This document shows, one piece after another, positions 17,846 through 26,704 of a DNA stretch of 64,000 nt. The position numbers and the translations under genes were made by a program. Source of the stretch: Bacillota bacterium. GTDB taxonomy: Bacteria > Bacillota > Bacilli > Paenibacillales > NBRC-103111. A model generated the notes under the pieces. That model saw only the letters and a program-made list of their open reading frames with translations, was not told where the DNA came from and made no database searches. The stretch spans positions 186,001 through 250,000 of the forward strand of contig JAEWGW010000019.1 of assembly GCA_023388055.1 (NCBI GenBank). The letters run 5' to 3'. How positions within the stretch are numbered: the stretch's first letter is position 1; each line of letters begins with the position of its first letter.

Positions 17846-18364
17846 TTGCTGTATTTTATCCTTGCTTTTGTGGTGCTGACGTTGGACCAGGCCAGTAAGT
17901 GGATCATCGTCAATAAGATGGATCTGTACGAAACAAAACCGGTAATCGGCGAATTCTTCTCGATTACCTCCCACCGGAATACCGGGGCGGCCTTCAGTAT
18001 TCTGGAGGGGCAGCGGTGGTTCTTCGTGTCCATTACCGTGGTTATTCTCGCCGGTCTGATCTGGTATCTGCTCCGGACAATTCGTTCGGGCAAAAAGCTT
18101 CTGCCCACCGCCCTGGGATTTCTTCTTGGCGGTGCCGCGGGGAATTTTATCGACCGGGCATTGTTCGGGGAAGTGGTGGATTTCCTGCAGTTCCGCTTCC
18201 AATTCGAATGGTTCGGCAAACATGTGGATTATACCTTCGCCATTTTTAATCTGGCGGATTCAGCCATTGTCCTGGGTGTGGCGTTGATTTTTTTGGACAC
18301 ACTGTTCGAATGGCGCAAGGAAAAACGGGCATTGCAGCAGCAAAACGGGGAGCAAGCATCCTAG
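17846..18364 (+). CDS. lspA: Lipoprotein signal peptidase (SPase II)
   Basis: 172 aa from a TTG start with gggaggg six bases before it; an ATG at 17819 would place the ribosome site inside the gene. Four membrane helices. Aspartic protease motifs are present: RNTGAAFSIL and FNLADSAIVLG, with GGAAGNFIDR between. It cleaves signal peptides of prolipoproteins such as the several binding lipoproteins in this window. Followed 27 bp later by the pseudouridine synthase gene, the same pair as in Bacillus. Confidence 0.95.
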   Translation: MLYFILAFVVLTLDQASKWIIVNKMDLYETKPVIGEFFSITSHRNTGAAFSILEGQRWFFVSITVVILAGLIWYLLRTIRSGKKLLPTALGFLLGGAAGNFIDRALFGEVVDFLQFRFQFEWFGKHVDYTFAIFNLADSAIVLGVALIFLDTLFEWRKEKRALQQQNGEQAS

Positions 18365-18391
18365 AGGAATTAATTTGAGGAGGACAACCGC

Positions 18392-19393
18392 TTGAACGAA
18401 GATCTCATTGGAGAAGAGCTGGACAGCGCTTTTCCGGAAGAGGCCGAGGAGCAAGATGAGCTTCAGGAGGAGTCCGCAGCGCTGGCATTAACGGTGGAGT
18501 CCGAATTTGCCGGCCAACGCATCGATAAATATATCAACGAGTCCATGGATACAGTGGTGTCCAGGACACAGATTCAAGGCTGGATCAAGGATGGGTATGT
18601 GCTGGTTAACGGTTTTTCCGTGAAGCCGAATTACAAGGTTGCCGAGGGTGACAGCATTGTGGTTACCGTCCCCCAACCGGAGGAAACGGAAGTTGCTGCC
18701 GAGCCGTTGGACCTGGAGATTGTATATGAGGATAGTCATGTCATCGTGGTGAACAAGCCGAGAGGTTTGGTGGTGCATCCTGCGGCGGGCCATTACACCG
18801 GAACCCTGGTGAACGGCTTGCTTCATCAGTGCAAGGATCTGTCGGGCATCAACGGCAAGCTGCGCCCTGGCATTGTCCACCGCATCGACAAGGATACCTC
18901 CGGGTTGATTATGGCCGCGAAGAATGATCTGGCCCATCAATCCTTGGCTCAACAGCTGAAGGATCATACCGTTACCCGGAAATACATTGCGGTGGTTCAT
19001 GGTGTGGTACAGCATGATATGGGGACAGTAGATGCTCCCATTGGACGGGATTCCTACGACCGCAAGCTGTTTACCGTTACCGAGAAAAACAGCCGCCATG
19101 CGGTGACCCATTTTACCGTAACGGAGCGTCTGAAGGATTTTTCCGTACTGGAATTGAAGCTGGAAACCGGCAGAACCCACCAAATCCGGGTGCACATGAA
19201 ATACATCGGCTTCCCGCTGGTGGGCGATCCCTATTACGGCAAAAACCGCGACAAGGAAATGAAAGGGCAGGGACAGGCCCTTCACGCCGCCGTGTTGGGT
19301 TTTGTACACCCGGCTACCGGCGAATATATGGAATTCACCGCTCCGCTTCCGGAGGATATGCGTCAGCTGCTGGAACGCTTGCGGATGAGCTAG
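18392..19393 (+). CDS. ylyB: RluD-family pseudouridine synthase
   Basis: 333 aa. N-terminal S4 domain (GQRIDKYINESM ... VLVNGFSVKPNYKV) and catalytic domain with HRIDKDTSGL holding the catalytic Asp, plus ETGRTHQIRVH. Converts uridine to pseudouridine in large-subunit rRNA (family knowledge; exact target not readable). A Glu-rich N-terminal extension of about 30 residues is present. TTG start at 18392 behind ttgaggagg. In Bacillus the equivalent gene ylyB lies between lspA and pyrR; here dapL and a GNAT gene intervene. Confidence 0.92.
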   Translation: MNEDLIGEELDSAFPEEAEEQDELQEESAALALTVESEFAGQRIDKYINESMDTVVSRTQIQGWIKDGYVLVNGFSVKPNYKVAEGDSIVVTVPQPEETEVAAEPLDLEIVYEDSHVIVVNKPRGLVVHPAAGHYTGTLVNGLLHQCKDLSGINGKLRPGIVHRIDKDTSGLIMAAKNDLAHQSLAQQLKDHTVTRKYIAVVHGVVQHDMGTVDAPIGRDSYDRKLFTVTEKNSRHAVTHFTVTERLKDFSVLELKLETGRTHQIRVHMKYIGFPLVGDPYYGKNRDKEMKGQGQALHAAVLGFVHPATGEYMEFTAPLPEDMRQLLERLRMS

Positions 19394-19395
19394 GA

Positions 19396-19490
19396 GCTGC
19401 GAGGAATTTAGTATCCGCTTTTGCTGACAAAGTCTCCACGGCTTTGGGAGTTTTGTCAGCAAATTAGCGGTACTTTATTTCGTCGCAGTC
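19396..19490 (+). repeat. Long near-perfect inverted repeat (about 43-bp arms)
   Basis: Left arm from ctgcgaggaatttagtatcc through gctgacaaagtctcc, right arm ggagttttgtcagcaaatta through gcggtac...cgtcgcag; the arms match over about 43 bases with few mismatches and a 9-nt loop (acggctttg). It begins two bases after the rluD-type stop codon. No long T-run, so an ordinary terminator is not certain. Confidence 0.75.
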
Positions 19491-19785
19491 TCTAACCCAC
19501 GGCAAATAAATATTTATGTGGAAGGACTGGAAGGGAAAGGGGTGCCTTGAGGGCGAGTTTTTTGGCGGCTTTATACCGTATACTCATTAAATCAAAGCCG
19601 ACAAAACGTGTTTGAGCATCCAAGGCATCCCTCTCCCGGTAAGGACTGAAACAACATGAATATTTGTTTGCCCCGGAGAATAGTGCAAAGGAAACAGCCT
19701 TCGATCCATTGATTTTCGAAGGGGATTTCGGTAGTTTAAAGGAAGAGCAGCAAGCACAAGCGAATCAGGAGGAATCAATTTATCC
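19491..19785 (+). other. Gene-free stretch before dapL
   Basis: About 295 bp. A possible -10 box TATACT at 19579-19584 lacks a convincing -35. A short hairpin ccttcg / cgaagg lies near 19697-19720. I see no lysine-riboswitch core or T-box sequence. Confidence 0.4.
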
Positions 19786-21021
19786 ATGGCCAAGATTAAT
19801 CAGAACTATAAGAAATTGCAGGGCAGCTACCTGTTTGCAGAGGTGGCCCGCCGCCGGGTGAAGTTCATCAATGACAATCCCAGCGCAGAAGTGATCAGCT
19901 TGGGCATCGGCGACGTAACCCGTCCTTTGCCGGAAGCTATCATTACCGGACTGCACGCTGCTGTCAACGAAATGGCGGAGGCCTCCAGCTTCCGCGGCTA
20001 CGGCCCGGAGCAGGGCTACGATTTCCTGCTTAACGCCATTATCGAAAATGACTATCAAGCCAGAGGCATCGATATTAAAGCCAACGAGGTGTTTGTCAGC
20101 GACGGCTCCAAGTGCGACGTGGGCAATATCCAGGAGATTTTCAGCCTGGACAGCGTAGTTGCGGTTACCGACCCGGTTTATCCCGTCTATGTGGATACCA
20201 ATGTTATGGCCGGACGCAGCGGCGATTATGTGAAGGATCTGAACCGCTACTCCAACATTGTGTATCTGCCCTGCCACGCAGGCAACCACTTTATTCCCGC
20301 GCTGCCCGACAAAAAGGTGGACCTGATCTACCTGTGTTACCCCAACAACCCTACCGGCATGACCTTGTCCAAGGAAGAGCTGAAGAAGTGGGTGGATTAT
20401 GCCCGAGCCAACAAGTGCGTGATCCTGTATGATTCCGCCTACGAGGCATATATCCAAGAGAAGGATGTGCCGCGCAGCATCTACGAAATCGAAGGGGCCA
20501 AGGAAGTGGCCATCGAGTTCCGCAGCTTCTCCAAAACCGCCGGCTTTACCGGCGTGCGTTGCGCCTACACCGTTGTGCCGAAGGAGCTTATGGCTTATGA
20601 CGAGGACAACAATGCGGTAGTGGTCAACGAGATGTGGAACCGCCGCCAGACCACCAAATTCAACGGCTGCTCCTACATTACCCAAAAGGGTGCCGCTGCC
20701 GTTTATTCTCCGGAAGGCAAGGCGCAAATCGCCAAGCTGGTGGAGCATTACATGACCAACGCCAAGATTATCCGCGAGGGTATCGCCGCTTTGGGCATTG
20801 AGGTATTCGGCGGCATCAACGCTCCGTATATCTGGCTGAAAACTCCGGAGGGTATGGGCTCTTGGGAATTCTTCGACAAGCTGTTGACCCAGGCGCACAT
20901 CGTTGGCACACCGGGCGTAGGCTTCGGCCAAAGCGGCGAAGGTTATTTCCGCCTCACCGCCTTCGGCAGCCGCGAGAATACCGAGAAGGCTGTGGAGCGT
21001 TTCCAAAACCTCCGTTTCTAA
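19786..21021 (+). CDS. dapL: LL-diaminopimelate aminotransferase
   Basis: 411 aa fold-type I aminotransferase. It converts tetrahydrodipicolinate directly to LL-diaminopimelate in lysine and peptidoglycan precursor synthesis, bypassing the succinylase/acetylase steps. Characteristic blocks: SLGIGDVTRPLP, FRGYGPEQGYDFL, CYPNNPTG, and the PLP lysine in FRSFSKTAGFTGVR. Length and motifs fit DapL rather than aspartate or histidinol-phosphate aminotransferases. Start ATG behind caggaggaatc. Monocistronic by its own terminator. Confidence 0.94.
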   Translation: MAKINQNYKKLQGSYLFAEVARRRVKFINDNPSAEVISLGIGDVTRPLPEAIITGLHAAVNEMAEASSFRGYGPEQGYDFLLNAIIENDYQARGIDIKANEVFVSDGSKCDVGNIQEIFSLDSVVAVTDPVYPVYVDTNVMAGRSGDYVKDLNRYSNIVYLPCHAGNHFIPALPDKKVDLIYLCYPNNPTGMTLSKEELKKWVDYARANKCVILYDSAYEAYIQEKDVPRSIYEIEGAKEVAIEFRSFSKTAGFTGVRCAYTVVPKELMAYDEDNNAVVVNEMWNRRQTTKFNGCSYITQKGAAAVYSPEGKAQIAKLVEHYMTNAKIIREGIAALGIEVFGGINAPYIWLKTPEGMGSWEFFDKLLTQAHIVGTPGVGFGQSGEGYFRLTAFGSRENTEKAVERFQNLRF

Positions 21022-21045
21022 GATTGAACATCCACTTGTCCATGG

Positions 21046-21076
21046 CAAGCTCTCCTTTTGCGGAGGGCTTGTTTTC
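21046..21076 (+). terminator. Terminator of dapL
   Basis: caagctctcc-ttttg-cggagggcttg followed by TTTTC. Confidence 0.85.
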
Positions 21077-21175
21077 ATTTCGGAGACTTTCGCTTTAACC
21101 ATTTGCTGCCATGCCGCAGCGGAGGCCATATGAGATAATAGTGGCAGTTGTTCCACATAAAAGGGGATAGGTGCC

Positions 21176-22168
21176 ATGAGTTGGGGTATAAGGGAAATGC
21201 GGGTGCCGGAGGATTATGAGAAGGTGGCGGAGCTTTTGAGCACCTGGCAATCCGACCCGGTTACTGTTGACCGGATGAAGGCGGAGGACGCCATTATCCC
21301 GGTTAAGGGTCAATTGAAGCTGAACGAAAGCAATGAGCTGTGCGGGTATGACCGCGTCCGGTGGGTGGCCGTAAAAGAAGAGACCGGCGAAGCCTGCGGA
21401 TACGCTATGGTGGTCCGGGCAGGCTGGGATGCCCCCGGGGATCTGTTCCTTACCCTGGTGGTCCATCCGGCAGAAACGGGGCAGGGAGCGGGACAGGCGC
21501 TGTACAGGACAGCGAAGCAATGGGCGGAGAGCGTCGGCGGCTCTCTCTTCAAGCTGTCAGTGCGGGAGGAGGAACAGCGGGCCATAGCTTTTGCCGAAAA
21601 GCGGGGGTTTAAGATGAGTCGCAGGACCTTCGAATCCAAGCTGGATGTGACAGGGTATAACGGCCCCTCCTCGGAGATTAGGCGCCAAAACCTGGAAAAG
21701 CAAGGAATTATCTTCTGCAGCTTACAGGAGCTGCCGGGGGAAGAGGAGGAGCGCAAGCTGTACGCTCTTTGCCAGCAAACCCAACCGGATATTCCCGGCT
21801 TCTCGGGAAAGCCGCCCATGTACGAGTGGTGGCGCAAATGGACACTGGAGGCGGATGGGGCCGCGCCGGAGCTTATTTTGTTGGCTTGCCACGGGGAGAG
21901 GATCGTAGGTATGGTGCAGCTGTTGTGGAACAAAAGCTCCTTGTCCATGTACCATGAATATTCCTGCGTGGACAGGGAGTTCCGTGGCCGGGGAATTGCT
22001 CTTGCTCTCAAGCTTATAGCCATTGAAAAGGCCAGAGAATGGAAAGCCGTTTACCTGCGCACCCATAACGATTCCATGAACGGCCCGATGCTGCATATTA
22101 ACCGGGATGTGCTGGGTTTCCAGGCGGAGCCGGGTTTCTATTGGATGGAAAAAAATCTTCGGCCTTGA
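21176..22168 (+). CDS. Tandem GNAT acetyltransferase-like protein
   Basis: 330 aa built of two GNAT halves. The first (about 1-155) has the acetyl-CoA site region LVVHPAETGQGAGQALY (QxxGxG/A pattern); the second (about 190-330) has CVDREFRGRGIALALKLIA. Substrate unknown. ATG at 21176 follows a weak gataggtg site. Its stop codon overlaps the -35 region of the pyr promoter, so it ends exactly where the pyrimidine operon begins. Confidence 0.82.
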   Translation: MSWGIREMRVPEDYEKVAELLSTWQSDPVTVDRMKAEDAIIPVKGQLKLNESNELCGYDRVRWVAVKEETGEACGYAMVVRAGWDAPGDLFLTLVVHPAETGQGAGQALYRTAKQWAESVGGSLFKLSVREEEQRAIAFAEKRGFKMSRRTFESKLDVTGYNGPSSEIRRQNLEKQGIIFCSLQELPGEEEERKLYALCQQTQPDIPGFSGKPPMYEWWRKWTLEADGAAPELILLACHGERIVGMVQLLWNKSSLSMYHEYSCVDREFRGRGIALALKLIAIEKAREWKAVYLRTHNDSMNGPMLHINRDVLGFQAEPGFYWMEKNLRP

Positions 22169-22193
22169 CTTCTTTTGTCGAACATGGGATAAT
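22165..22193 (+). promoter_or_regulatory. Vegetative promoter of the pyr operon
   Basis: TTGACT at 22165-22170, 17-bp spacer, GATAAT at 22188-22193 with a TG two bases before it. Initiation near 22200 would give a leader that starts just before the PyrR-binding hairpin. Confidence 0.85.
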
Positions 22194-22209
22194 TCTTTTA
22201 ACCAAATAG

Positions 22210-22403
22210 CACCTTTAACGGACAGTCCCGTGAGACTGGCAAGGTGAACGATTTCGAAGGATGGGGCGCTGCCTCATCTGTCAAGTTGTGTGCGCAAGAG
22301 GATGGTTGAATCCGGTAATGGATCCATCTGTCTTTCTACGCGGACATAGCTGGAATCCGCCCCTCATCAACTCACCCCTGCCGTTAGCGGCAGGGGTTTT
22401 CTT
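22210..22403 (+). promoter_or_regulatory. PyrR attenuator (binding hairpin plus terminator)
   Basis: The anti-antiterminator hairpin cacctttaacgg...caaggtg (22210-22246) contains the PyrR-recognised loop region acagtcccgtgagactgg. A terminator follows: acccctgccg-ttag-cggcaggggt and TTTTCTT at 22374-22403. With UMP bound, PyrR should favour termination before pyrR (known mechanism). Confidence 0.9.
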
Positions 22404-22434
22404 GTGCCCTAATGACCAACAATAGGAGGAGATC

Positions 22435-22983
22435 ATGATGCTCATGCAAGAGGAGCATGTGCTGCTGGACGAAACGGCCATCAGACGGGCCTTGACACGG
22501 ATCGCTCACGAAATTTTGGAGCGCAACCGGGGAGTGGACAACAGCATGCTGATCGGTATCCGCACCAGAGGGATTTATGTGGCCCGGCGGATTGCCGAGC
22601 GGATTCAGGAAATCGAAGGTGTCCCCATGGGTGTCGGAGAGGTGGACGCCAGCTCCTACCGGGATGATGTCCGGCGCGGTGTGGCCGGACCACGGATTCA
22701 GGCGGACAACTTGTCCATAGAGGGTAAAAAGCTGATTTTATGCGACGATGTGCTGTATACCGGACGGACGGTCCGCGCGGCCATGGATGCGCTGATGGAC
22801 TGCGGCCGGCCCGAAATGATCCAACTGGCTGTGCTGGTGGACCGGGGGCACCGTGAGCTGCCCATTCGACCGGATTATGTAGGCAAGAATGTGCCTACCT
22901 CAAGATTGGAATCGGTGGAAGTGCAGTTGGCCGAAATCGACGGCAAGGATCAGGTCATCATTCAAAGGAGGCAGCAATTATGA
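22435..22983 (+). CDS. pyrR: Pyrimidine operon attenuator PyrR / uracil phosphoribosyltransferase
   Basis: 182 aa. PRPP-binding loop LILCDDVLYTGRTVRAA is intact, and IGIRTRGIYVARRIAERI and VDRGHRELPIRPDYVGKN are PyrR hallmarks. It binds the leader RNA of this operon in a UMP-dependent way and has weak UPRTase activity. Start at the first of two adjacent ATGs behind ataggaggaga. Stop overlaps pyrB start (ATGA). Confidence 0.97.
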   Translation: MMLMQEEHVLLDETAIRRALTRIAHEILERNRGVDNSMLIGIRTRGIYVARRIAERIQEIEGVPMGVGEVDASSYRDDVRRGVAGPRIQADNLSIEGKKLILCDDVLYTGRTVRAAMDALMDCGRPEMIQLAVLVDRGHRELPIRPDYVGKNVPTSRLESVEVQLAEIDGKDQVIIQRRQQL

Positions 22984-23882
22984 TTCAATTGGCGACGGAG
23001 AAGCATTTATTGGGCTTGAAGGGGGTTCCCGCCTCGGAGATTAACGCCATTCTGACCCGGGCCGTATTCTGGGAGCAGTACCCTGCCAAGGCGACTTCCA
23101 TTCTGCAGGGGAAGTTTGTAGCCAACATGTTCTTCGAAAACAGCACCAGAACCCGCTTCTCCTTCGAAATGGCCCAAAAGCGGCTGGGCGCCCAGGTTTT
23201 GAACTTCGCTGCAGCGGTATCCAGTGTACAGAAGGGCGAATCCATCTACGATACTGTACGGACGCTGGAAACCATGGGCATCGATGCGGGAGTCATCCGG
23301 ATGAAGCCGGAGGGAATGCTGCAGGTGCTGGCGGAGAAGGTGAAGATCCCCCTGATTAATGCCGGTGACGGCAATAACGAACATCCTACCCAGGCGCTCC
23401 TGGATTTTTATACAATGAAGAAGCAGTTCGGCGATCTGAAGGGTCTGACGGTCTCCATTATCGGGGATGTGAAGCATAGCCGGGTAGCCCGCTCCAATCT
23501 GTGGGGACTGCAGGCGCTGGGCGCCAACGTAAAGTTCTGCGCTCCGCCGAATATGCAGGCCAAGGAGCTGGCGGAGTTCGCCCCCTATGTAACCATGGAA
23601 GAGGCGCTGCTGTCGGATGTGGTGATGCTGCTGCGGGTGCAGCTGGAGCGCCATGAGGACGGACTGTTCAACTCCGCCGCCGATTACCGGGAGCAATATG
23701 GTCTTACTGTAGAACGGGCCGAAAAAATGCAGCCCCATACCATTATCATGCACCCCGCCCCGGTGAACCGGAATGTGGAAATCGATGACGAGCTGGTGGA
23801 ATGTGACCGGTCGCGGATTTTTACCCAGATGGCCAATGGGGTACCGATCCGCATGGCGGTAATTGAGCGGGCGCTGTCCTAA
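22980..23882 (+). CDS. pyrB: Aspartate carbamoyltransferase catalytic chain
   Basis: 300 aa. Carbamoyl-phosphate site FFENSTRTRFSFE, then HPTQALLDFYTM and MHPAPVNRN near the C-terminus. Condenses carbamoyl phosphate with aspartate, the first committed step of pyrimidine synthesis. No regulatory pyrI chain is present, as usual in Bacillales. Overlaps pyrR by 4 bp. Followed by a 204-bp gap with its own promoter before pyrC; pyrP, which follows pyrR in Bacillus, is missing here. Confidence 0.97.
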   Translation: MIQLATEKHLLGLKGVPASEINAILTRAVFWEQYPAKATSILQGKFVANMFFENSTRTRFSFEMAQKRLGAQVLNFAAAVSSVQKGESIYDTVRTLETMGIDAGVIRMKPEGMLQVLAEKVKIPLINAGDGNNEHPTQALLDFYTMKKQFGDLKGLTVSIIGDVKHSRVARSNLWGLQALGANVKFCAPPNMQAKELAEFAPYVTMEEALLSDVVMLLRVQLERHEDGLFNSAADYREQYGLTVERAEKMQPHTIIMHPAPVNRNVEIDDELVECDRSRIFTQMANGVPIRMAVIERALS

Positions 23883-23941
23883 GCCAGCGTCGCGGGAGTT
23901 ATGGAAGCGACTCTGTGAATTTGCCGCAGGATGGAAAAGTG

Positions 23942-23970
23942 TTGTATATCACCTGCATAAAGTGTATAAT
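23942..23970 (+). promoter_or_regulatory. Internal promoter before pyrC-carAB
   Basis: TTGTAT at 23942-23947, 17-bp spacer, perfect TATAAT at 23965-23970. Downstream palindromic A+T-rich motif TGTATATTCATACA (24004-24017) could be an operator. Gives pyrC and carAB a start independent of PyrR attenuation. Confidence 0.75.
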
Positions 23971-24086
23971 TCTTGCGATTAGCATTAAATTTATACGAAG
24001 TAATGTATATTCATACAGACGTCGATCTGGAACGGTTAAAAGAAAACCTGTGAAGCAGAGGCGGGAAAAATAGTAAGGAGGCCAAA

Positions 24087-25400
24087 ATGGGAACCTGGAT
24101 TATAAACGGCAAGGTCAATACCGGAGGCAATGAGCTGGCAGAGAAGCGGATTTATATCAAGCATGGGGTGGTTTCCCGGATCGAGGATGTTTCCTCCGCG
24201 GAGTGGAACGGAGCGGAGGAAGGCGACGAGGTCATCGACGCAGGCGGCAGGCTGGTGGCGCCGGGCTTCATCGACATGCACACACACTTGCGCGAACCCG
24301 GCTTTGAGCATAAGGAAACCATCGCCACAGGAACCCGTTCGGCAGCCCGAGGCGGCTTTACCACTATCGCCTGTATGCCCAACACCAGACCGGTGACGGA
24401 TAATCCGGAGACGATCAAGCTAATCCTGGAGAAAGCCCGGACGGAGGGCAACGGTGTGCGTGTGCTGCCCTATGGCAGTATCTCCAAGCAGGAGCTGGGC
24501 CGGGAGCTGACGGACTTCGCCGCACTTAAGGAAGCGGGAGCGGTGGCCTTCTCCGATGACGGGGTAGGGGTTCAGAATTCCAAGATGATGAAGGATGCGA
24601 TGAAGCTGGCCCAAGGCCTGGGTATGACAGTGGTGGCCCACTGCGAGGACGATTCCCTGCTGGAGGGCGCTGCAGTAACGGAAGGGGCCTTCGCCGCCAA
24701 ACACGGGCTGAAGGGTATCCCTAACGAGTCTGAAGCTATCCATGTGGGCCGCGACATTCTGCTGGCGGAGGCCACAGGGGTCCATTACCATGTCTGCCAC
24801 GTGAGCACCGAGCAGTCTGTACGGCTGATCCGCCAGGCCAAGGCGGTGGGCATCAAGGTGACCGCAGAGGTCTGCCCCCATCACCTGATCCTCTCCGATG
24901 AGGATATTCCCGGAATGGACGCGGATTGGAAGATGAACCCTCCCCTGCGGACCCCGCGGGATGTGGAGGCGGTGCTGGAAGGGCTGGAGGACGGGACGAT
25001 TGACATTATCGTCACTGACCATGCTCCCCACAGCCCTGAGGAAAAAGCCAAGGGTATGGCCCTTGCACCCTTCGGGATCGTCGGCTTCGAAACGGCCTTC
25101 CCGCTGCTGTACACCAAGTTTGTGCAAACCGGACGCTGGACCCTGGAATTCCTCCTGGAGCGTTTGACCGGCAAACCTGCGGAGGTTTTCGGGCTAAAGC
25201 AGGGCAAGCTGGAAGCAGGGGCGGACGCGGATCTGGTGCTGGTGGATCTGGACCTCACCGCCGCCGTAGATGCGGCTGACTTCCTCTCCAAATCCCGGAA
25301 CACTCCCTTTATCGGATGGGAGCTGGCCGGCTGGCCGGTACTGACCATGGTAGCGGGGCAAACGGTCTGGCAGGACGGGAAAGCTGCTGTCCGCACATAA
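24087..25400 (+). CDS. pyrC: Dihydroorotase
   Basis: 437 aa metal-dependent amidohydrolase closing carbamoyl aspartate to dihydroorotate. Zinc ligands: HTHLREPG near residue 60, His in CHVSTEQS and in AEVCPHHL, and catalytic Asp in VTDHAPHS. Length fits the long type I bacterial class. Start ATG behind taaggagg. Starts the sub-operon served by the internal promoter. Confidence 0.96.
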   Translation: MGTWIINGKVNTGGNELAEKRIYIKHGVVSRIEDVSSAEWNGAEEGDEVIDAGGRLVAPGFIDMHTHLREPGFEHKETIATGTRSAARGGFTTIACMPNTRPVTDNPETIKLILEKARTEGNGVRVLPYGSISKQELGRELTDFAALKEAGAVAFSDDGVGVQNSKMMKDAMKLAQGLGMTVVAHCEDDSLLEGAAVTEGAFAAKHGLKGIPNESEAIHVGRDILLAEATGVHYHVCHVSTEQSVRLIRQAKAVGIKVTAEVCPHHLILSDEDIPGMDADWKMNPPLRTPRDVEAVLEGLEDGTIDIIVTDHAPHSPEEKAKGMALAPFGIVGFETAFPLLYTKFVQTGRWTLEFLLERLTGKPAEVFGLKQGKLEAGADADLVLVDLDLTAAVDAADFLSKSRNTPFIGWELAGWPVLTMVAGQTVWQDGKAAVRT

Positions 25401-25519
25401 GCTGCTGCACGAAAAATGGCCAGGCACATCTGGGATGAGCCCGGCTGACACATAGTAGGGTTTGAAGACAGACCCTAGAGAAACCGTTCCACATTTTTGC
25501 GATAAAAGGAGAGATCACT

Positions 25520-26704
25520 ATGCAGGTTCAGGCGAGACTGCTTTTGGAAGACGGCACGCTGTTTACGGGCAAAGCCTTCGGCGCAACCGGCGAATCCACC
25601 GGCGAGGTCGTGTTTAATACAGGAATTACAGGCTATCAGGAGGTGCTGTCCGATCCGTCCTACTGCGGCCAGATCGTGACCATGACCTACCCCCTGATCG
25701 GCAACTACGGCATCATCCGCGACGATTTCGAATCCATGCGGCCCTTCATCCACGGCTTCGTCGTGCGCCATCATGAGGAAACCCCCAGCAACTGGCGGGC
25801 CCAGTTTACCCTGGACACCCTGCTGAAGGATTATGAGATTACCGGCATCAGCGGCATCGACACCCGGATGCTCACCCGAATCCTGCGCCACCACGGCACT
25901 ATGAAGGGGCTTCTGACCACCTCCAATGCTCCCCTCGAGGAACTGAAGGAACGTCTGGGCGTTGCCCAGCTTCTGCGTGACCAGGTGGACCGGGTTTCCA
26001 CCAAGAGTGTCTTCGGCTGCCCCGGCACCAAGGAGCGCATTGTAGTCGTCGACTATGGCTCCAAAAGCGGCATTATCCGCGAGCTGAGCAACCGCGGCGC
26101 AGATGTGGTAGTGGTGCCTCACACCGCTACAGCCGAGCAGATCCGCAAGCTGTGCCCTGACGGGGTGCTGCTCTCCAACGGCCCCGGGGATCCCAAGGAT
26201 GTGCCCCATGCGGCCAAAACCATCGCCTCCCTGCTGGGTGAGCTGCCCATCTTCGGCATCTGCCTCGGGCACCAGCTCTTAGCACTGGCCTCCGGTGCCG
26301 ACACTGAGAAGCTGAAGTTCGGCCACCGCGGCGGCAACCACCCGGTGAAGGAGCTGGCCAGCGGCCGCTGCTACATCACCTCCCAGAACCACGGCTACAC
26401 CGTGAAGGAAGAATCTGTAGAGGGCACCGGCCTGATCGTCACCCATATCAACAATAACGATAAAACCATCGAAGGTTTGAAGCATACGCAATACCCTGCA
26501 TTCTCTGTCCAATACCACCCGGAGGCGGCTCCCGGCCCCTTCGATTCCAGCTACCTGTTCGACGAGTTCCTGGAGATGATCCGCGATTTCAAGGCAGCCA
26601 AGCCCTATGTGCCGCAGCAGGCGGCAATGGTGGCAGCATCGGCGCTGAAGCAGAAAGAAGAAGCCTCGGAAGTGAAAGGAGACCTCCAGTATGCCCAAAA
26701 ATAA
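25520..26704 (+). CDS. carA: Carbamoyl-phosphate synthase small subunit
   Basis: 394 aa glutaminase subunit. Nucleophile Cys in FGICLGHQLLAL, catalytic His/Glu in YHPEAAPGP. The C-terminal about 25 residues (KEEASEVKG) extend past the usual end. Supplies ammonia to CarB for carbamoyl phosphate. Overlaps carB by 14 bp. A single carAB copy in a pyr operon would have to feed arginine synthesis too unless a second set exists elsewhere. Confidence 0.97.
   Translation: MQVQARLLLEDGTLFTGKAFGATGESTGEVVFNTGITGYQEVLSDPSYCGQIVTMTYPLIGNYGIIRDDFESMRPFIHGFVVRHHEETPSNWRAQFTLDTLLKDYEITGISGIDTRMLTRILRHHGTMKGLLTTSNAPLEELKERLGVAQLLRDQVDRVSTKSVFGCPGTKERIVVVDYGSKSGIIRELSNRGADVVVVPHTATAEQIRKLCPDGVLLSNGPGDPKDVPHAAKTIASLLGELPIFGICLGHQLLALASGADTEKLKFGHRGGNHPVKELASGRCYITSQNHGYTVKEESVEGTGLIVTHINNNDKTIEGLKHTQYPAFSVQYHPEAAPGPFDSSYLFDEFLEMIRDFKAAKPYVPQQAAMVAASALKQKEEASEVKGDLQYAQK

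Noticed and set aside
19491..19785. Possible lysine riboswitch ahead of dapL (ggaagggaaagg, ggggtgcc)
   Set aside because: Only short resemblance; the full L-box core and terminator/antiterminator are not seen.
23896..23932. Weak likeness to the 69-nt element (gttatggaagc and ttgccgcagg)
   Set aside because: Matches two 10-11-bp pieces only and the hairpins are not preserved; probably coincidence.
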